This document shows, one piece after another, positions 51,262 through 60,087 of a DNA stretch of 64,000 bases. Below the pieces are notes generated by a model. That model was not told where the DNA came from and did not search any database. It was given only the letters and a program-made list of their open reading frames with translations. The DNA comes from Lentisphaerota bacterium (GTDB lineage Bacteria > Verrucomicrobiota > Lentisphaeria > Victivallales > Victivallaceae), in NCBI GenBank assembly GCA_015061525.1, contig SUWK01000001.1, forward strand, positions 110,653 to 174,652, read 5' to 3'. Positions within the stretch are counted from its first letter, which is position 1, and each line of letters begins with the position of its first letter. The position numbers were made by a program, and so were the translations under genes.

Positions 51262-51879
51262 ATGAAAATATTGATTACTGCCGGGCCAACCCGGGAAAAA
51301 ATTGATCCGGTACGTTACATAACCAACCGTTCCAGCGGCAAAATGGGGTATGCCATTGCAGCGGCTGCGTTGGAAGATGGTCATGATGTAATATTGATTT
51401 CCGGGCCGGTTTCCATTGATCCGCCGGCAGGAGCAACTGTGATAAATGTTGAATCCGCCGGGGAAATGGCATCAGCGGTACATCAACATGCCGACAAAGC
51501 AGATGTTGTCATCATGGCAGCCGCAGTAGCAGATTACCGTCCGGCGCATCCGTTTGACAACAAAATGAAAAAGATGCCCGGCAAGTTATATTTGGAGTTG
51601 GAGCGTACAGAAGATATCCTTGGTTCACTTGGAAAAAATAAACGCTCCGGTCAACTGCTCATCGGCTTTGCCGCAGAAACAGATGATTTGGAAAACAATG
51701 CTCTCGGTAAACTTGAACGGAAAAATCTGGATTGGATAGCTGCCAATCTGGTCTCTGACGCTTTTGCTGCCGATACCAATAAAATAACTCTTTATAAACG
51801 CAGCGGAGAAAAAATTGCTCTCCCCGCAGGCAGCAAAACGGATGTCGCCCGCAATATGCTGCAGGTAATCTTGACATGA
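51262..51879 (+). CDS. Phosphopantothenate--cysteine ligase (CoaB-domain) protein
   Basis: ILITAGPTREKIDPVRYITNRSSGKMGYAIAAAA, MAAAVADYRPA, LIGFAAETDD. Confidence 0.9.
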   Translation: MKILITAGPTREKIDPVRYITNRSSGKMGYAIAAAALEDGHDVILISGPVSIDPPAGATVINVESAGEMASAVHQHADKADVVIMAAAVADYRPAHPFDNKMKKMPGKLYLELERTEDILGSLGKNKRSGQLLIGFAAETDDLENNALGKLERKNLDWIAANLVSDAFAADTNKITLYKRSGEKIALPAGSKTDVARNMLQVILT

Positions 51880-52772
51880 AGAATTGTGAACCGATACATC
51901 TGATCGACCGTGCCACCGGAAATATCTGTACAGAGTCTGTGATGGGGCAAGGTGCGCTGAATTTTGCCTACAATACTCTGCTCGGCAGAAGTTTATGGGG
52001 ATTACTTTTCAATACCTCCGTCATCTCGGATCTGATGGGACTTTATTACGATTCCAAACTCTCGCGCAAAAGTATCAAATCTCTGTTGAAGATTCCAGGG
52101 CTTAAAGCAGAAGAAGCGGAACGTTCATGGGAAACCTACCGGTCATTTAATGATTTTTTTACCCGTAAACTGAAACCCGGCAGTCGTCCGGCTGCCCCCG
52201 GAGAAGATGTTTTATGTTCACCGGCAGACGGCAGAGTGCTGGTCTATCAGGATATCTCTAAAAATGCAGAAGTTCCGGTAAAAGGAGCAATGCGTTCTTT
52301 GGAGAATCTTTGTCAAATGCCGTTGCAGGAAAAGAGTTATTCAGTTGCGGTTATCCGTCTGGCACCTGTTGATTATCACCGTTATCATTTTCCGTGCGCC
52401 TGTAAGAATGCCGGGACACCATTCAAAATCAAGGGAAAATACCATTCCGTGAACCCGATAGCATTCAGTAAAGCACCGGATTTATTTGTTGAAAACACCA
52501 GGGTCATCACCCCCCTGCTCTCTGAAATATTCGGAAAATTTTATTTCCTCGATGTTGGTGCATTCGGAGTCGGCTCGATCGTCAACACAGCTGAAGACCG
52601 CGTTGAACATGCCAAACTTGATGAGAAAGGTTTTTTCAAATTCGGCGGTTCCACGGTGATATTGGTTATGGATTCCGCAAGAATAAAATTTGATGATGAT
52701 CTGATGAAAAATTCTGCAAATAAACTGGAAACTATCATCCGTTGCGGAGAACAAATCGCCAGAGCTGTCTGA
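51876..52772 (+). CDS. psd: Phosphatidylserine decarboxylase
   Basis: FNDFFTRKLKPGSRP, CSPADGRV, VIRLAPVDYHRYHFP, VGAFGVGSIVNT, FKFGGSTVIL (autocleavage Gly-Ser). Confidence 0.94.
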   Translation: MKNCEPIHLIDRATGNICTESVMGQGALNFAYNTLLGRSLWGLLFNTSVISDLMGLYYDSKLSRKSIKSLLKIPGLKAEEAERSWETYRSFNDFFTRKLKPGSRPAAPGEDVLCSPADGRVLVYQDISKNAEVPVKGAMRSLENLCQMPLQEKSYSVAVIRLAPVDYHRYHFPCACKNAGTPFKIKGKYHSVNPIAFSKAPDLFVENTRVITPLLSEIFGKFYFLDVGAFGVGSIVNTAEDRVEHAKLDEKGFFKFGGSTVILVMDSARIKFDDDLMKNSANKLETIIRCGEQIARAV

Positions 52773-52804
52773 CACGGCGAAACACAGGTGGGGGGAGCAA
52801 AAGA

Positions 52805-53311
52805 ATGAAGTGTCCGCGTTGTGCAGTTCATCTGGAACAGGTAAAAATCGGCACAGTTCTTACGTTCAGCTGCAGCAACTGTCACGGTCAGGCTGTAACA
52901 CTGGAAGCATTACGCACACTTGGAGTTTCTCCGGAAAATACAACCGCGATTTGGCGCAGTGCATCTGCCGGTAAGCTCGGAGCCCAGCTGAATTGTCCGG
53001 AATGCGGCAATCCGATGCGACTGATCAAACTGGATGATGGAAGTAATATTTTTTATATTGATGTATGTTGCTGCTGTCACTTGATATGGTTTGATTTCGG
53101 TGAATTGAACATGATTCCGGTTGTACATATTCCGGCAAATTTCATCACCCAACTGCCGCCAACTGCCCATGCTGCTTTAACAAGCAACAACATATCTCAA
53201 GTTGAATTACCGGATGAGGCGCCGCCGACATTCCTTGACCATTTGGGTATCGACCGTACATGGTGTATTACCGCATTGCGGTTACTGATAAAATTATTTT
53301 TCAAAATATAA
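52805..53311 (+). CDS. Zinc-ribbon (TFIIB-type) protein of unknown function
   Basis: MKCPRCAVHLEQVKIGTVLTFSCSNCHG and LNCPECGNPM...YIDVCCCCHLIWFDFGELNMI. Confidence 0.7.
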   Translation: MKCPRCAVHLEQVKIGTVLTFSCSNCHGQAVTLEALRTLGVSPENTTAIWRSASAGKLGAQLNCPECGNPMRLIKLDDGSNIFYIDVCCCCHLIWFDFGELNMIPVVHIPANFITQLPPTAHAALTSNNISQVELPDEAPPTFLDHLGIDRTWCITALRLLIKLFFKI

Positions 53312-53328
53312 GCGGTTTGAAATATAAG

Positions 53329-53364
53329 AAACTCACTTCCCATATAGAAAAGTGAGTTTTTTTT
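53329..53364 (+). terminator. Rho-independent terminator
   Basis: aaactcactt-cccatatagaa-aagtgagttt followed by a T run, just after the 53311 stop. Confidence 0.8.
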
Positions 53365-53396
53365 ACAGGCAAAAAAGTCCGATTGCCGACAATATT

Positions 53397-54542
53397 TTAT
53401 TTTGCGAACCGCACTTCACCGCCGACCAGAGTCTGGCAAACGTTGAACTCCGTATCAAGCAGAACAATATCCGCCAGATATCCGGGCATCAGATAACCGC
53501 GATCCCCCCAGCCCATAGCCGCAGCTGCGGAAGCGGAAGTTGATTTCACCAATTCTGAGGCTTTGATTCCGGTGACTTCACAGATATTTTTGAATGCAGT
53601 TGCCAACTGCAGCGTGCTGCCGGCCAATGCTCCGCCCTCCTTGAGACGAGCCGCACCGTCTGCGACCATAACCGGCAGACCGCCAAGATCATATTCTCCA
53701 TCCGGCATACCGGATGCCCGCATCGCATCAGAAATAAGAATAACTTTATCAGCACCTTTAACGCTGAACACCAATTGGATCATCGCCGGAGAAATATGAA
53801 GTTTATCGCAGATAAGCTCTGCAAAAACATCCTTGTGCAGCAACCCGGCACCGACCAAACCGATATCCCGGTGATGCAGTGGAGTCATCTGATTGCAGAA
53901 GTGTGACAAATTACGCAAACCGGCATCATGAGCCATTTTGAACACTTCATATTTCGCCTGACTGTGGGTACATGACGGAACGATTCCGCGACGGAGCATT
54001 TCACCGACAAATTCAATACCGTTGGCTTCTTCAATGGCGAAAGTGATTTTTTTAACCGGAAACACCGCATTGAGACGATCAACTTCAGCGGCATCCGGAA
54101 CCCGTACATATGCCGGATTCTGTGCGCCGGCTGCTTTGACATTGATAAATGGTCCTTCCAAATGCACACCGGGGATACGGCAACCGCTTTTCTGGTCGTA
54201 GGCAGCAACGGCACTCAAAGAATCTGCCAGATCTGATTCACTGACCGTCAACGTGGTCGGCAGCAAAGTTGTGACACCTTCTGCAAGTTTTCCTTCCGCG
54301 ATCGCTTTCGCTCCGTCAGCTGATCCATCGCAAAAATCAAAACTGTTGCGTCCGTGACAATGAACGTCAATGAATCCGGGAACTGCAGTCAAACCGGCTG
54401 CATCAATCACTTTTGCCCCGGCTGGAGCGGAAATTTCACCGGGAGAGACCTGAACGATTTTTTCCCCGTCGATAAGAATCGAAGCTTCTGCGATCTCTAC
54501 ATCAGGAGAGATCAAACGACAATTTTTGATCAAAGTAAACAT
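53397..54542 (-). CDS. nagA: N-acetylglucosamine-6-phosphate deacetylase
   Basis: VPGFIDVHCHGRNSFDF, GVHLEGPFINVKAAGAQNPAYV, NLSHFCNQMTPLHHRDIGLVGAGL, ELICDKLHISP, LISDAMRASGMPDGEYDLGG. Confidence 0.93.
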   Translation of the reverse strand: MFTLIKNCRLISPDVEIAEASILIDGEKIVQVSPGEISAPAGAKVIDAAGLTAVPGFIDVHCHGRNSFDFCDGSADGAKAIAEGKLAEGVTTLLPTTLTVSESDLADSLSAVAAYDQKSGCRIPGVHLEGPFINVKAAGAQNPAYVRVPDAAEVDRLNAVFPVKKITFAIEEANGIEFVGEMLRRGIVPSCTHSQAKYEVFKMAHDAGLRNLSHFCNQMTPLHHRDIGLVGAGLLHKDVFAELICDKLHISPAMIQLVFSVKGADKVILISDAMRASGMPDGEYDLGGLPVMVADGAARLKEGGALAGSTLQLATAFKNICEVTGIKASELVKSTSASAAAAMGWGDRGYLMPGYLADIVLLDTEFNVCQTLVGGEVRFAK

Positions 54543-54740
54543 TAGTAAACCTCCATTGTTGCTGGTCATACTATAAATATAAGCCTTTTTTTATAATTTC
54601 GCCAGTAACAGTTGTGCATTGTTAATGGATTTTCCAGCAAATTATAAGAAAAAGTTGCAATCCGGTCAAAAATGTATTATATTATTGAAAAAACGCACGT
54701 CAGGATGCATTTTGAAAAAAAACATAAGGAAAAAAGTAAA

Positions 54741-55652
54741 ATGGGACTTTCTCTGGTTATTCTCGCGGCTGGCATGGGCAGCCGTTACGGTGGACTCAAA
54801 CAGCTTGATCAAATGGGTCCTTCCGGTGAAACTGTGATGGATTATTCCGTCTTTGATGCCATGCGTGCAGGTTTTGACCGGGTGGTTTTCGTCATCCGCA
54901 AAGATTTTGAAGCTGAATTCAAAGAAGTCATTGCCAAACGTTATGAAAACAAAATCAATATGGATTTTGCGTTTCAGGATCTCAATGACCTGCCCGGCAA
55001 TTACACCGCTCCGGCAGACAGGATCAAACCTTGGGGTACCGGTCATGCGGTTTATGCAGCCAGACACCTGCTCAATGAGCCATTTGCTGTGATCAATGCC
55101 GATGACTTTTACGGCCGGGACAGTTATGTACAGTTGGCCTCATATCTGAAAAATCCGCCGGCTGCAGGAAAAGTACGCGGCTGCATCGCCGCATTCCAGT
55201 TAAGCAATACACTCAGTGAAAACGGTTCCGTTTCCCGCGGAATCTGCTCAGACGACGGCAACGGTCATCTCACCAAAGTGGTGGAAAACACCAAAATCTA
55301 CCGCCGTGACGGAGACGGAAAGATCGTTTCTCTGATGGATGACGGACAGGAAGTGGAACTTACCGGTGATGAGCCGGCATCCATGAATTCCTGGGGGTTC
55401 ATGCCGGAAATCGTCGGAGAGCTGGAAAAACTGTTCTGCGATTTCCTCGCCGAAAAAGGACAGGAACTCAAAAGTGAATTTTACCTGCCGTTTGTGATGG
55501 ATTCTCTCATCAATTCCGGCAAAGCTGAAATCGCCATGCGGCACAGTAAAGACAGCTGGTTCGGTGTCACTTACAAAGAAGACCGTCCGATGGTTCAGCA
55601 GGCGTTGAACAATCTGGTCGCTTCCGGAGCATATCCAGGAAAACTTTTCTGA
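54741..55652 (+). CDS. Sugar nucleotidyltransferase (NTP-transferase) family protein
   Basis: LVILAAGMGSRYGGLKQLDQMGPSGETVMDYSVFDAM, FAVINADDFYG. Confidence 0.88.
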   Translation: MGLSLVILAAGMGSRYGGLKQLDQMGPSGETVMDYSVFDAMRAGFDRVVFVIRKDFEAEFKEVIAKRYENKINMDFAFQDLNDLPGNYTAPADRIKPWGTGHAVYAARHLLNEPFAVINADDFYGRDSYVQLASYLKNPPAAGKVRGCIAAFQLSNTLSENGSVSRGICSDDGNGHLTKVVENTKIYRRDGDGKIVSLMDDGQEVELTGDEPASMNSWGFMPEIVGELEKLFCDFLAEKGQELKSEFYLPFVMDSLINSGKAEIAMRHSKDSWFGVTYKEDRPMVQQALNNLVASGAYPGKLF

Positions 55653-55673
55653 TTTTTCTACGGGAGAATTTTC

Positions 55674-56771
55674 ATGGCAACACCATATACACAGTCTGAG
55701 ATCCGCCGTCTTGCCGGTATGTTTGATATATACGGGGATTTCCTTGTCGGAACTCCTTTCGGCAACGGTAATGTGAATGATACTTTTCAGCTGACTTACG
55801 ATCAGGGCGGTATCCGTCTGCACTATGCCTTGCAGCGGATAAACTCCAACGTCTTTAAAGATCCGGTTGCTGTCATGGAAAATGTCGCCCGGGTTACTGA
55901 TCATATTTTGGGCAAGATCCGTTCCGCCCGGGCAGAAACCCGCAAACGCACCCTGCGTCTGCTCCACGCGCACGACGGCAAGCCCTATGCATTTGACAAT
56001 CGCGGGAACTGCTGGCGCGCATACGTTTTTGTCGAACATGCCAGGGCATATGAAGTGCTGGAGTCCCCGGAACAGGCATTCCGAGTCGCACAAGGATTCG
56101 GGGAATTTCAAAAACAGCTGGTGGATTTCAAAGGCAGACTGCACGAAACTATTCCGGATTTTCACAACACTCCCAAGCGGGTAAATGCGCTGGAAGCCGC
56201 AATAAAAGCCGACAGCTGCAATCGGGTCAAAGATGTACAGAAAGAGATCGACTTTGTTCTATCCCGTAAAGATGAATGCGGAAAACTCATTGAATTGAAC
56301 AAATCCGGCGACATTCCGGAACGTATCACCCACAATGATACCAAGGCCAACAACATTCTGATCGACGATCTTTCCGGAGAAGCGATTTGTGTTATTGACC
56401 TTGATACGGTTATGCCAGGACTTACGTTGTATGACTTCGGTGACATGGTACGCAGTGGAACCAACCCGGCTGAAGAAGATGAGCTTGATCTCAACCGGGT
56501 CGGAATGCGTTTTGACATGTATGAAGGACTTTATGACGGCTTTATGAGTTCAGCAGGAAGTTTCCTTACCGAAGCAGAAAAGGAGATGCTGCCGTTTTCT
56601 GCCAAACTTATAACTTTGGAGATCGGAACCCGTTTTCTCACGGACTATCTGATGGGCGATGTGTATTTCAAAACCCGCCGTCCGAATCAGAACCTTGACC
56701 GCAGCCGTACCCAGTTCAAACTGGTTGAATCAATTGAAGCGCAAATGAATAAGATGCAGGCTCTTCTCTGA
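55674..56771 (+). CDS. APH-fold phosphotransferase, N-acetylhexosamine 1-kinase (NahK)-like
   Basis: GTPFGNGNVNDTFQL...YALQRINSNVFKDPVAVMENVARVTDHI; catalytic RITHNDTKANNILIDD, CVIDLDTVMPGLTLYDFGDMVRSGTN. Confidence 0.85.
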   Translation: MATPYTQSEIRRLAGMFDIYGDFLVGTPFGNGNVNDTFQLTYDQGGIRLHYALQRINSNVFKDPVAVMENVARVTDHILGKIRSARAETRKRTLRLLHAHDGKPYAFDNRGNCWRAYVFVEHARAYEVLESPEQAFRVAQGFGEFQKQLVDFKGRLHETIPDFHNTPKRVNALEAAIKADSCNRVKDVQKEIDFVLSRKDECGKLIELNKSGDIPERITHNDTKANNILIDDLSGEAICVIDLDTVMPGLTLYDFGDMVRSGTNPAEEDELDLNRVGMRFDMYEGLYDGFMSSAGSFLTEAEKEMLPFSAKLITLEIGTRFLTDYLMGDVYFKTRRPNQNLDRSRTQFKLVESIEAQMNKMQALL

Positions 56772-56772
56772 A

Positions 56773-57633
56773 ATGGATTATGGTACATTCACCGAATTTT
56801 TCCGGAAACACGCCGGAGATTTTGATGCGTTGCTCTTTGATGTTGATGGGACACTGTCAATCGGTAAAACCCCGATTCCCGGCACCAAAGAGCTGCTGAC
56901 TCATCTCAATTCGACAGGTTTTCCTTATTTACTGCTGACAAACGATGCCTGCAATGCGACTTGCCAGAAAGCCGGTTATTTGAATAAAGCCGGTATTCCT
57001 GTCGTGCCGTCGCAAGTATTGTCAGCGGGAAATGCCCTGAAATGCTGGGCGGATAAATACTATCATGGCGGAACATATTTCCAATTAGGTAAAATGGGGG
57101 ATCCATCTTTTACAGAGGCAGCAAATATCGCTTATACCACCGATCCGTCTTTGGCTGGCGACTGTTGCGGAGTTATCGTCGGAGAAGGTATTTACGACTG
57201 GCAGCCATCTGTGGAAGCGGCATTCAATCTGCTGCTGAAGCACCCGGAATATCCTTTGATCGTCTGTAATCCGGACAGTTACTGGCCGTCAATGCGCATT
57301 CAGGGTTTCGGGATCGGTTCCGGTGCAATGGCACGCTTCATCTGTCAGGTCCTTGCAGATGCCGGAAAAACAGTTGTTCCGACTTATCTTGGCAAACCGT
57401 ATGCACCGATATACGACTGTGTAATGCAGTATTTACAGCAGCTTTTTCCGCAAAAGAGTTTTTCCGATCCCCGCCGGTGCCTCATGGTCGGAGATTCACT
57501 GACATCAGACATTGCCGGAGCCAATGCTTGCGGCATGGGCAGTGCGTTAGTACTTACCGGGATAACCGGTTTGGATGCGGCACTCAATGCTCCGCCGGAG
57601 AAACGCCCCGGATTTATTTTCAAATCGATTTGA
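56773..57633 (+). CDS. HAD-IIA (NagD-like) hydrolase
   Basis: LLFDVDGTLSIGKTPIPGTKELL, LLTNDA, CLMVGDSLTSDIAGANACGMGSALVLTG. Confidence 0.9.
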   Translation: MDYGTFTEFFRKHAGDFDALLFDVDGTLSIGKTPIPGTKELLTHLNSTGFPYLLLTNDACNATCQKAGYLNKAGIPVVPSQVLSAGNALKCWADKYYHGGTYFQLGKMGDPSFTEAANIAYTTDPSLAGDCCGVIVGEGIYDWQPSVEAAFNLLLKHPEYPLIVCNPDSYWPSMRIQGFGIGSGAMARFICQVLADAGKTVVPTYLGKPYAPIYDCVMQYLQQLFPQKSFSDPRRCLMVGDSLTSDIAGANACGMGSALVLTGITGLDAALNAPPEKRPGFIFKSI

Positions 57634-57649
57634 GGAATTGGGAAACGGT

Positions 57650-58585
57650 ATGAAAAAGATATTAGTTCTCGGAGCCAATCCGGCGTGGCAGAAAACACTG
57701 TTTTTCAAAAATTTCGTTCCCGGTGAAGTCAACCGGGCGATAAAGGAGGAAAATTATCCTTCCGGCAAAGGTATCAATCTCTGCCGGGCGCTGCGTTGTT
57801 CAGGGGTGGAAAATTTTATGCTGTTTCAATTTGCCGGAGGGGATAACGGTCAAAAATTATGCAGCGGATTGGATATTGCCGGATTTCCCCACACCTCAGT
57901 TCACACAACCGGAGAAACCAGAAATTGTATTACCTGTCTGGATCAGCATGGTTTTATGACTGAATTAATTGGGGTATCCAAGGCATTAAGTCAGAAAGAA
58001 ACTGATGAGATGCTTGCAAAATTGCAAAATCTCCTTCCCGGAGCCGGGATCATGGTTATTACCGGATCATTACCGGATGGCACATATCCGGGACTTTATG
58101 CAGCTGTAGCAAGGATCGCAGCTGAAAACGATGTTCCGTTATTGATAGATACTCTCGTTGATGTGGATAAAATTCTTTCGGTTTCAGGGAAAGTGATCCT
58201 GAAAGTAAACCGGGAGGAATTTTTCAAAATCGCAGGAGTAAAAAGTATTACAGAAGCACACGCGGTGATGATGAAAAAATATCCGGAAAAGATTTTTGCA
58301 GTAACCAATGGAGCTGCAAATGCCACTTTGTCATATTCCGGAAAAATGTATGAATACACATTACCGTCAATCAGTGCGGTAAGTCCGCTCGGAGCCGGAG
58401 ACACTGCTGCAGCGGTAATGTCCGTTCAATACACGATGGGCAAAAGTTGTCAGGAGGCATTTTTGTATGCGTTGGCAGCGGCGTCTGCCAACTGTTTGAA
58501 TGCGAAAGCCGGAGAGTATCTGCCGTCCGATGCAAATTGGATCGTAAATAAAATATCGCTCACGGAAAAACGGTTGATTTTATGA
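57650..58585 (+). CDS. 1-phosphofructokinase-family hexose kinase (PfkB)
   Basis: ILVLGANPAWQKTLFFKNFVPGEVNRAIKEENYPSGKGINLCRAL and C-terminal SPLGAGDTAAAVM. Confidence 0.88.
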   Translation: MKKILVLGANPAWQKTLFFKNFVPGEVNRAIKEENYPSGKGINLCRALRCSGVENFMLFQFAGGDNGQKLCSGLDIAGFPHTSVHTTGETRNCITCLDQHGFMTELIGVSKALSQKETDEMLAKLQNLLPGAGIMVITGSLPDGTYPGLYAAVARIAAENDVPLLIDTLVDVDKILSVSGKVILKVNREEFFKIAGVKSITEAHAVMMKKYPEKIFAVTNGAANATLSYSGKMYEYTLPSISAVSPLGAGDTAAAVMSVQYTMGKSCQEAFLYALAAASANCLNAKAGEYLPSDANWIVNKISLTEKRLIL

Positions 58586-60030
58586 AAAATATTTCTGTAA
58601 AAGTTTCACAACATGACAAATATCAGGTGGAATTAAAGTTCATCTGTCCGATAAAATCCGGTAAAAAGATCGGGGATTATCACATTGAGTTATTCTTTTT
58701 TCTGCCGCGGAATCTGGAAGTGACCGACACCAATTTCGGAACGGATCAATTTTACAGCGACTTTTATGAACATATCCGTTTCCAGACACCGCATGTGGAA
58801 CTTGCCACGTTGGTTTCCGATAACAGTTTGCCGCTGCAGCGTCTGAAAAACGCCGACAGTCAGGATAACGATTCTTATGGAAAAGTTTTAAAAATGTTCT
58901 GTTCCATAGCCCGCAGTGCAATGCGCGACGGAGAAAGTGCCGTGGAAAACACCCACCCGCTGAACAGAATCGCCGCGGGAAGAAAATTTTTGAATGACAG
59001 CGAACTGCTGCTGAAAAAATTCCGCACCTGCCGTCCCGGTCAGGGAAGTGTGGAAAATTTGGAATTATTTGATCTGGTGGATGAATATTTGAGTATAGCT
59101 GCCAATTCATACCGCTACAAGCTGTGGGAATTTTTTCAAATCTACGATCAGCAGGAACTTTCTCAACTGACAACTGAGATCACCGGCAGGGAACTGGAGT
59201 ACCGGCAAAGCTGTAATTATCCGTCGATGCCCTACGAACATGCCGATAATTCAGAGCTGCTCTACCGGGAAAGTACATTAAAAAAGGCAATGGCTGGATT
59301 GCTTTTTCTGAACGTTGAGACCCGCCGTGCCGGAGTTTTTCTGGAAAATCTGCTGCTCGGGATCTCTGCTGCAATAGCCATGGCGTTTGCCACAGCAGTG
59401 TCATTCATCTGGAAAGGATTGTTCCTTGAGGAATTTTCCCTCTCATTTTTCATAGTTTGGGTAATTGCTTACATGTTCAAGGACCGGATCAAATCCTCGC
59501 TGCAGATCTATTGTCTGACTCACCGCAACCGTTATTCCTACGATTTCCGTCAGACGATCCGTGACGGTTTGGGGAACGATATCGGTATCTGCCGGGAAGG
59601 CTTCAGTTACTGTAATGCCAGCGAATTGGAAGACCGGGTAAACCGTGCCCGCAACCGTCACACGCTCACCCGGCTGGAGAACGGTTCACGAGAAGAGAAC
59701 GTGATGGCGTTCCGTAAGCGTATTGAAATTTTCGGCAGTCCGTGCCGGGATATTTTTCAGGAATTTGATGTTGATGGTATTGTTGATATCATGCGTTTAA
59801 ATGTACGGCACTGGACATACAAGATGGATAATCCGTCGCGTACAGTTTACACCTCGGACGGCAAAGAGATCCACAAATTGAAAGCTCACCGCGACTACCA
59901 TGTCAATATGGTTGTCCGCTATGGAGAGCGCGACGGAGAAGATCACTTTGAACGTTACCGGATAGTTCTGTGCCGCAATGGTATCCGCAGACTCGAACGT
60001 TTTGACAGCAATGGAGATCAAATCAGTTGA
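58582..60030 (+). CDS. Membrane protein of unknown function
   Basis: 482-aa ORF with ATGA overlap with the upstream kinase. Two central hydrophobic segments (LLLGISAAIAMAFATAVSFIW, FSLSFFIVWVIAYMF). Confidence 0.75.
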   Translation: MKNISVKVSQHDKYQVELKFICPIKSGKKIGDYHIELFFFLPRNLEVTDTNFGTDQFYSDFYEHIRFQTPHVELATLVSDNSLPLQRLKNADSQDNDSYGKVLKMFCSIARSAMRDGESAVENTHPLNRIAAGRKFLNDSELLLKKFRTCRPGQGSVENLELFDLVDEYLSIAANSYRYKLWEFFQIYDQQELSQLTTEITGRELEYRQSCNYPSMPYEHADNSELLYRESTLKKAMAGLLFLNVETRRAGVFLENLLLGISAAIAMAFATAVSFIWKGLFLEEFSLSFFIVWVIAYMFKDRIKSSLQIYCLTHRNRYSYDFRQTIRDGLGNDIGICREGFSYCNASELEDRVNRARNRHTLTRLENGSREENVMAFRKRIEIFGSPCRDIFQEFDVDGIVDIMRLNVRHWTYKMDNPSRTVYTSDGKEIHKLKAHRDYHVNMVVRYGERDGEDHFERYRIVLCRNGIRRLERFDSNGDQIS

Positions 60031-60087
60031 TCCCCTGCCCTCTTTGATAATTGATTTTAATATGATTTGGCAATAAGGATCTGAAAC

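Noticed and set aside
55248-56165. 305-aa minus-strand ORF across the nucleotidyltransferase/kinase junction
   Set aside because: It spans two well-supported plus-strand genes and has no recognisable motif.
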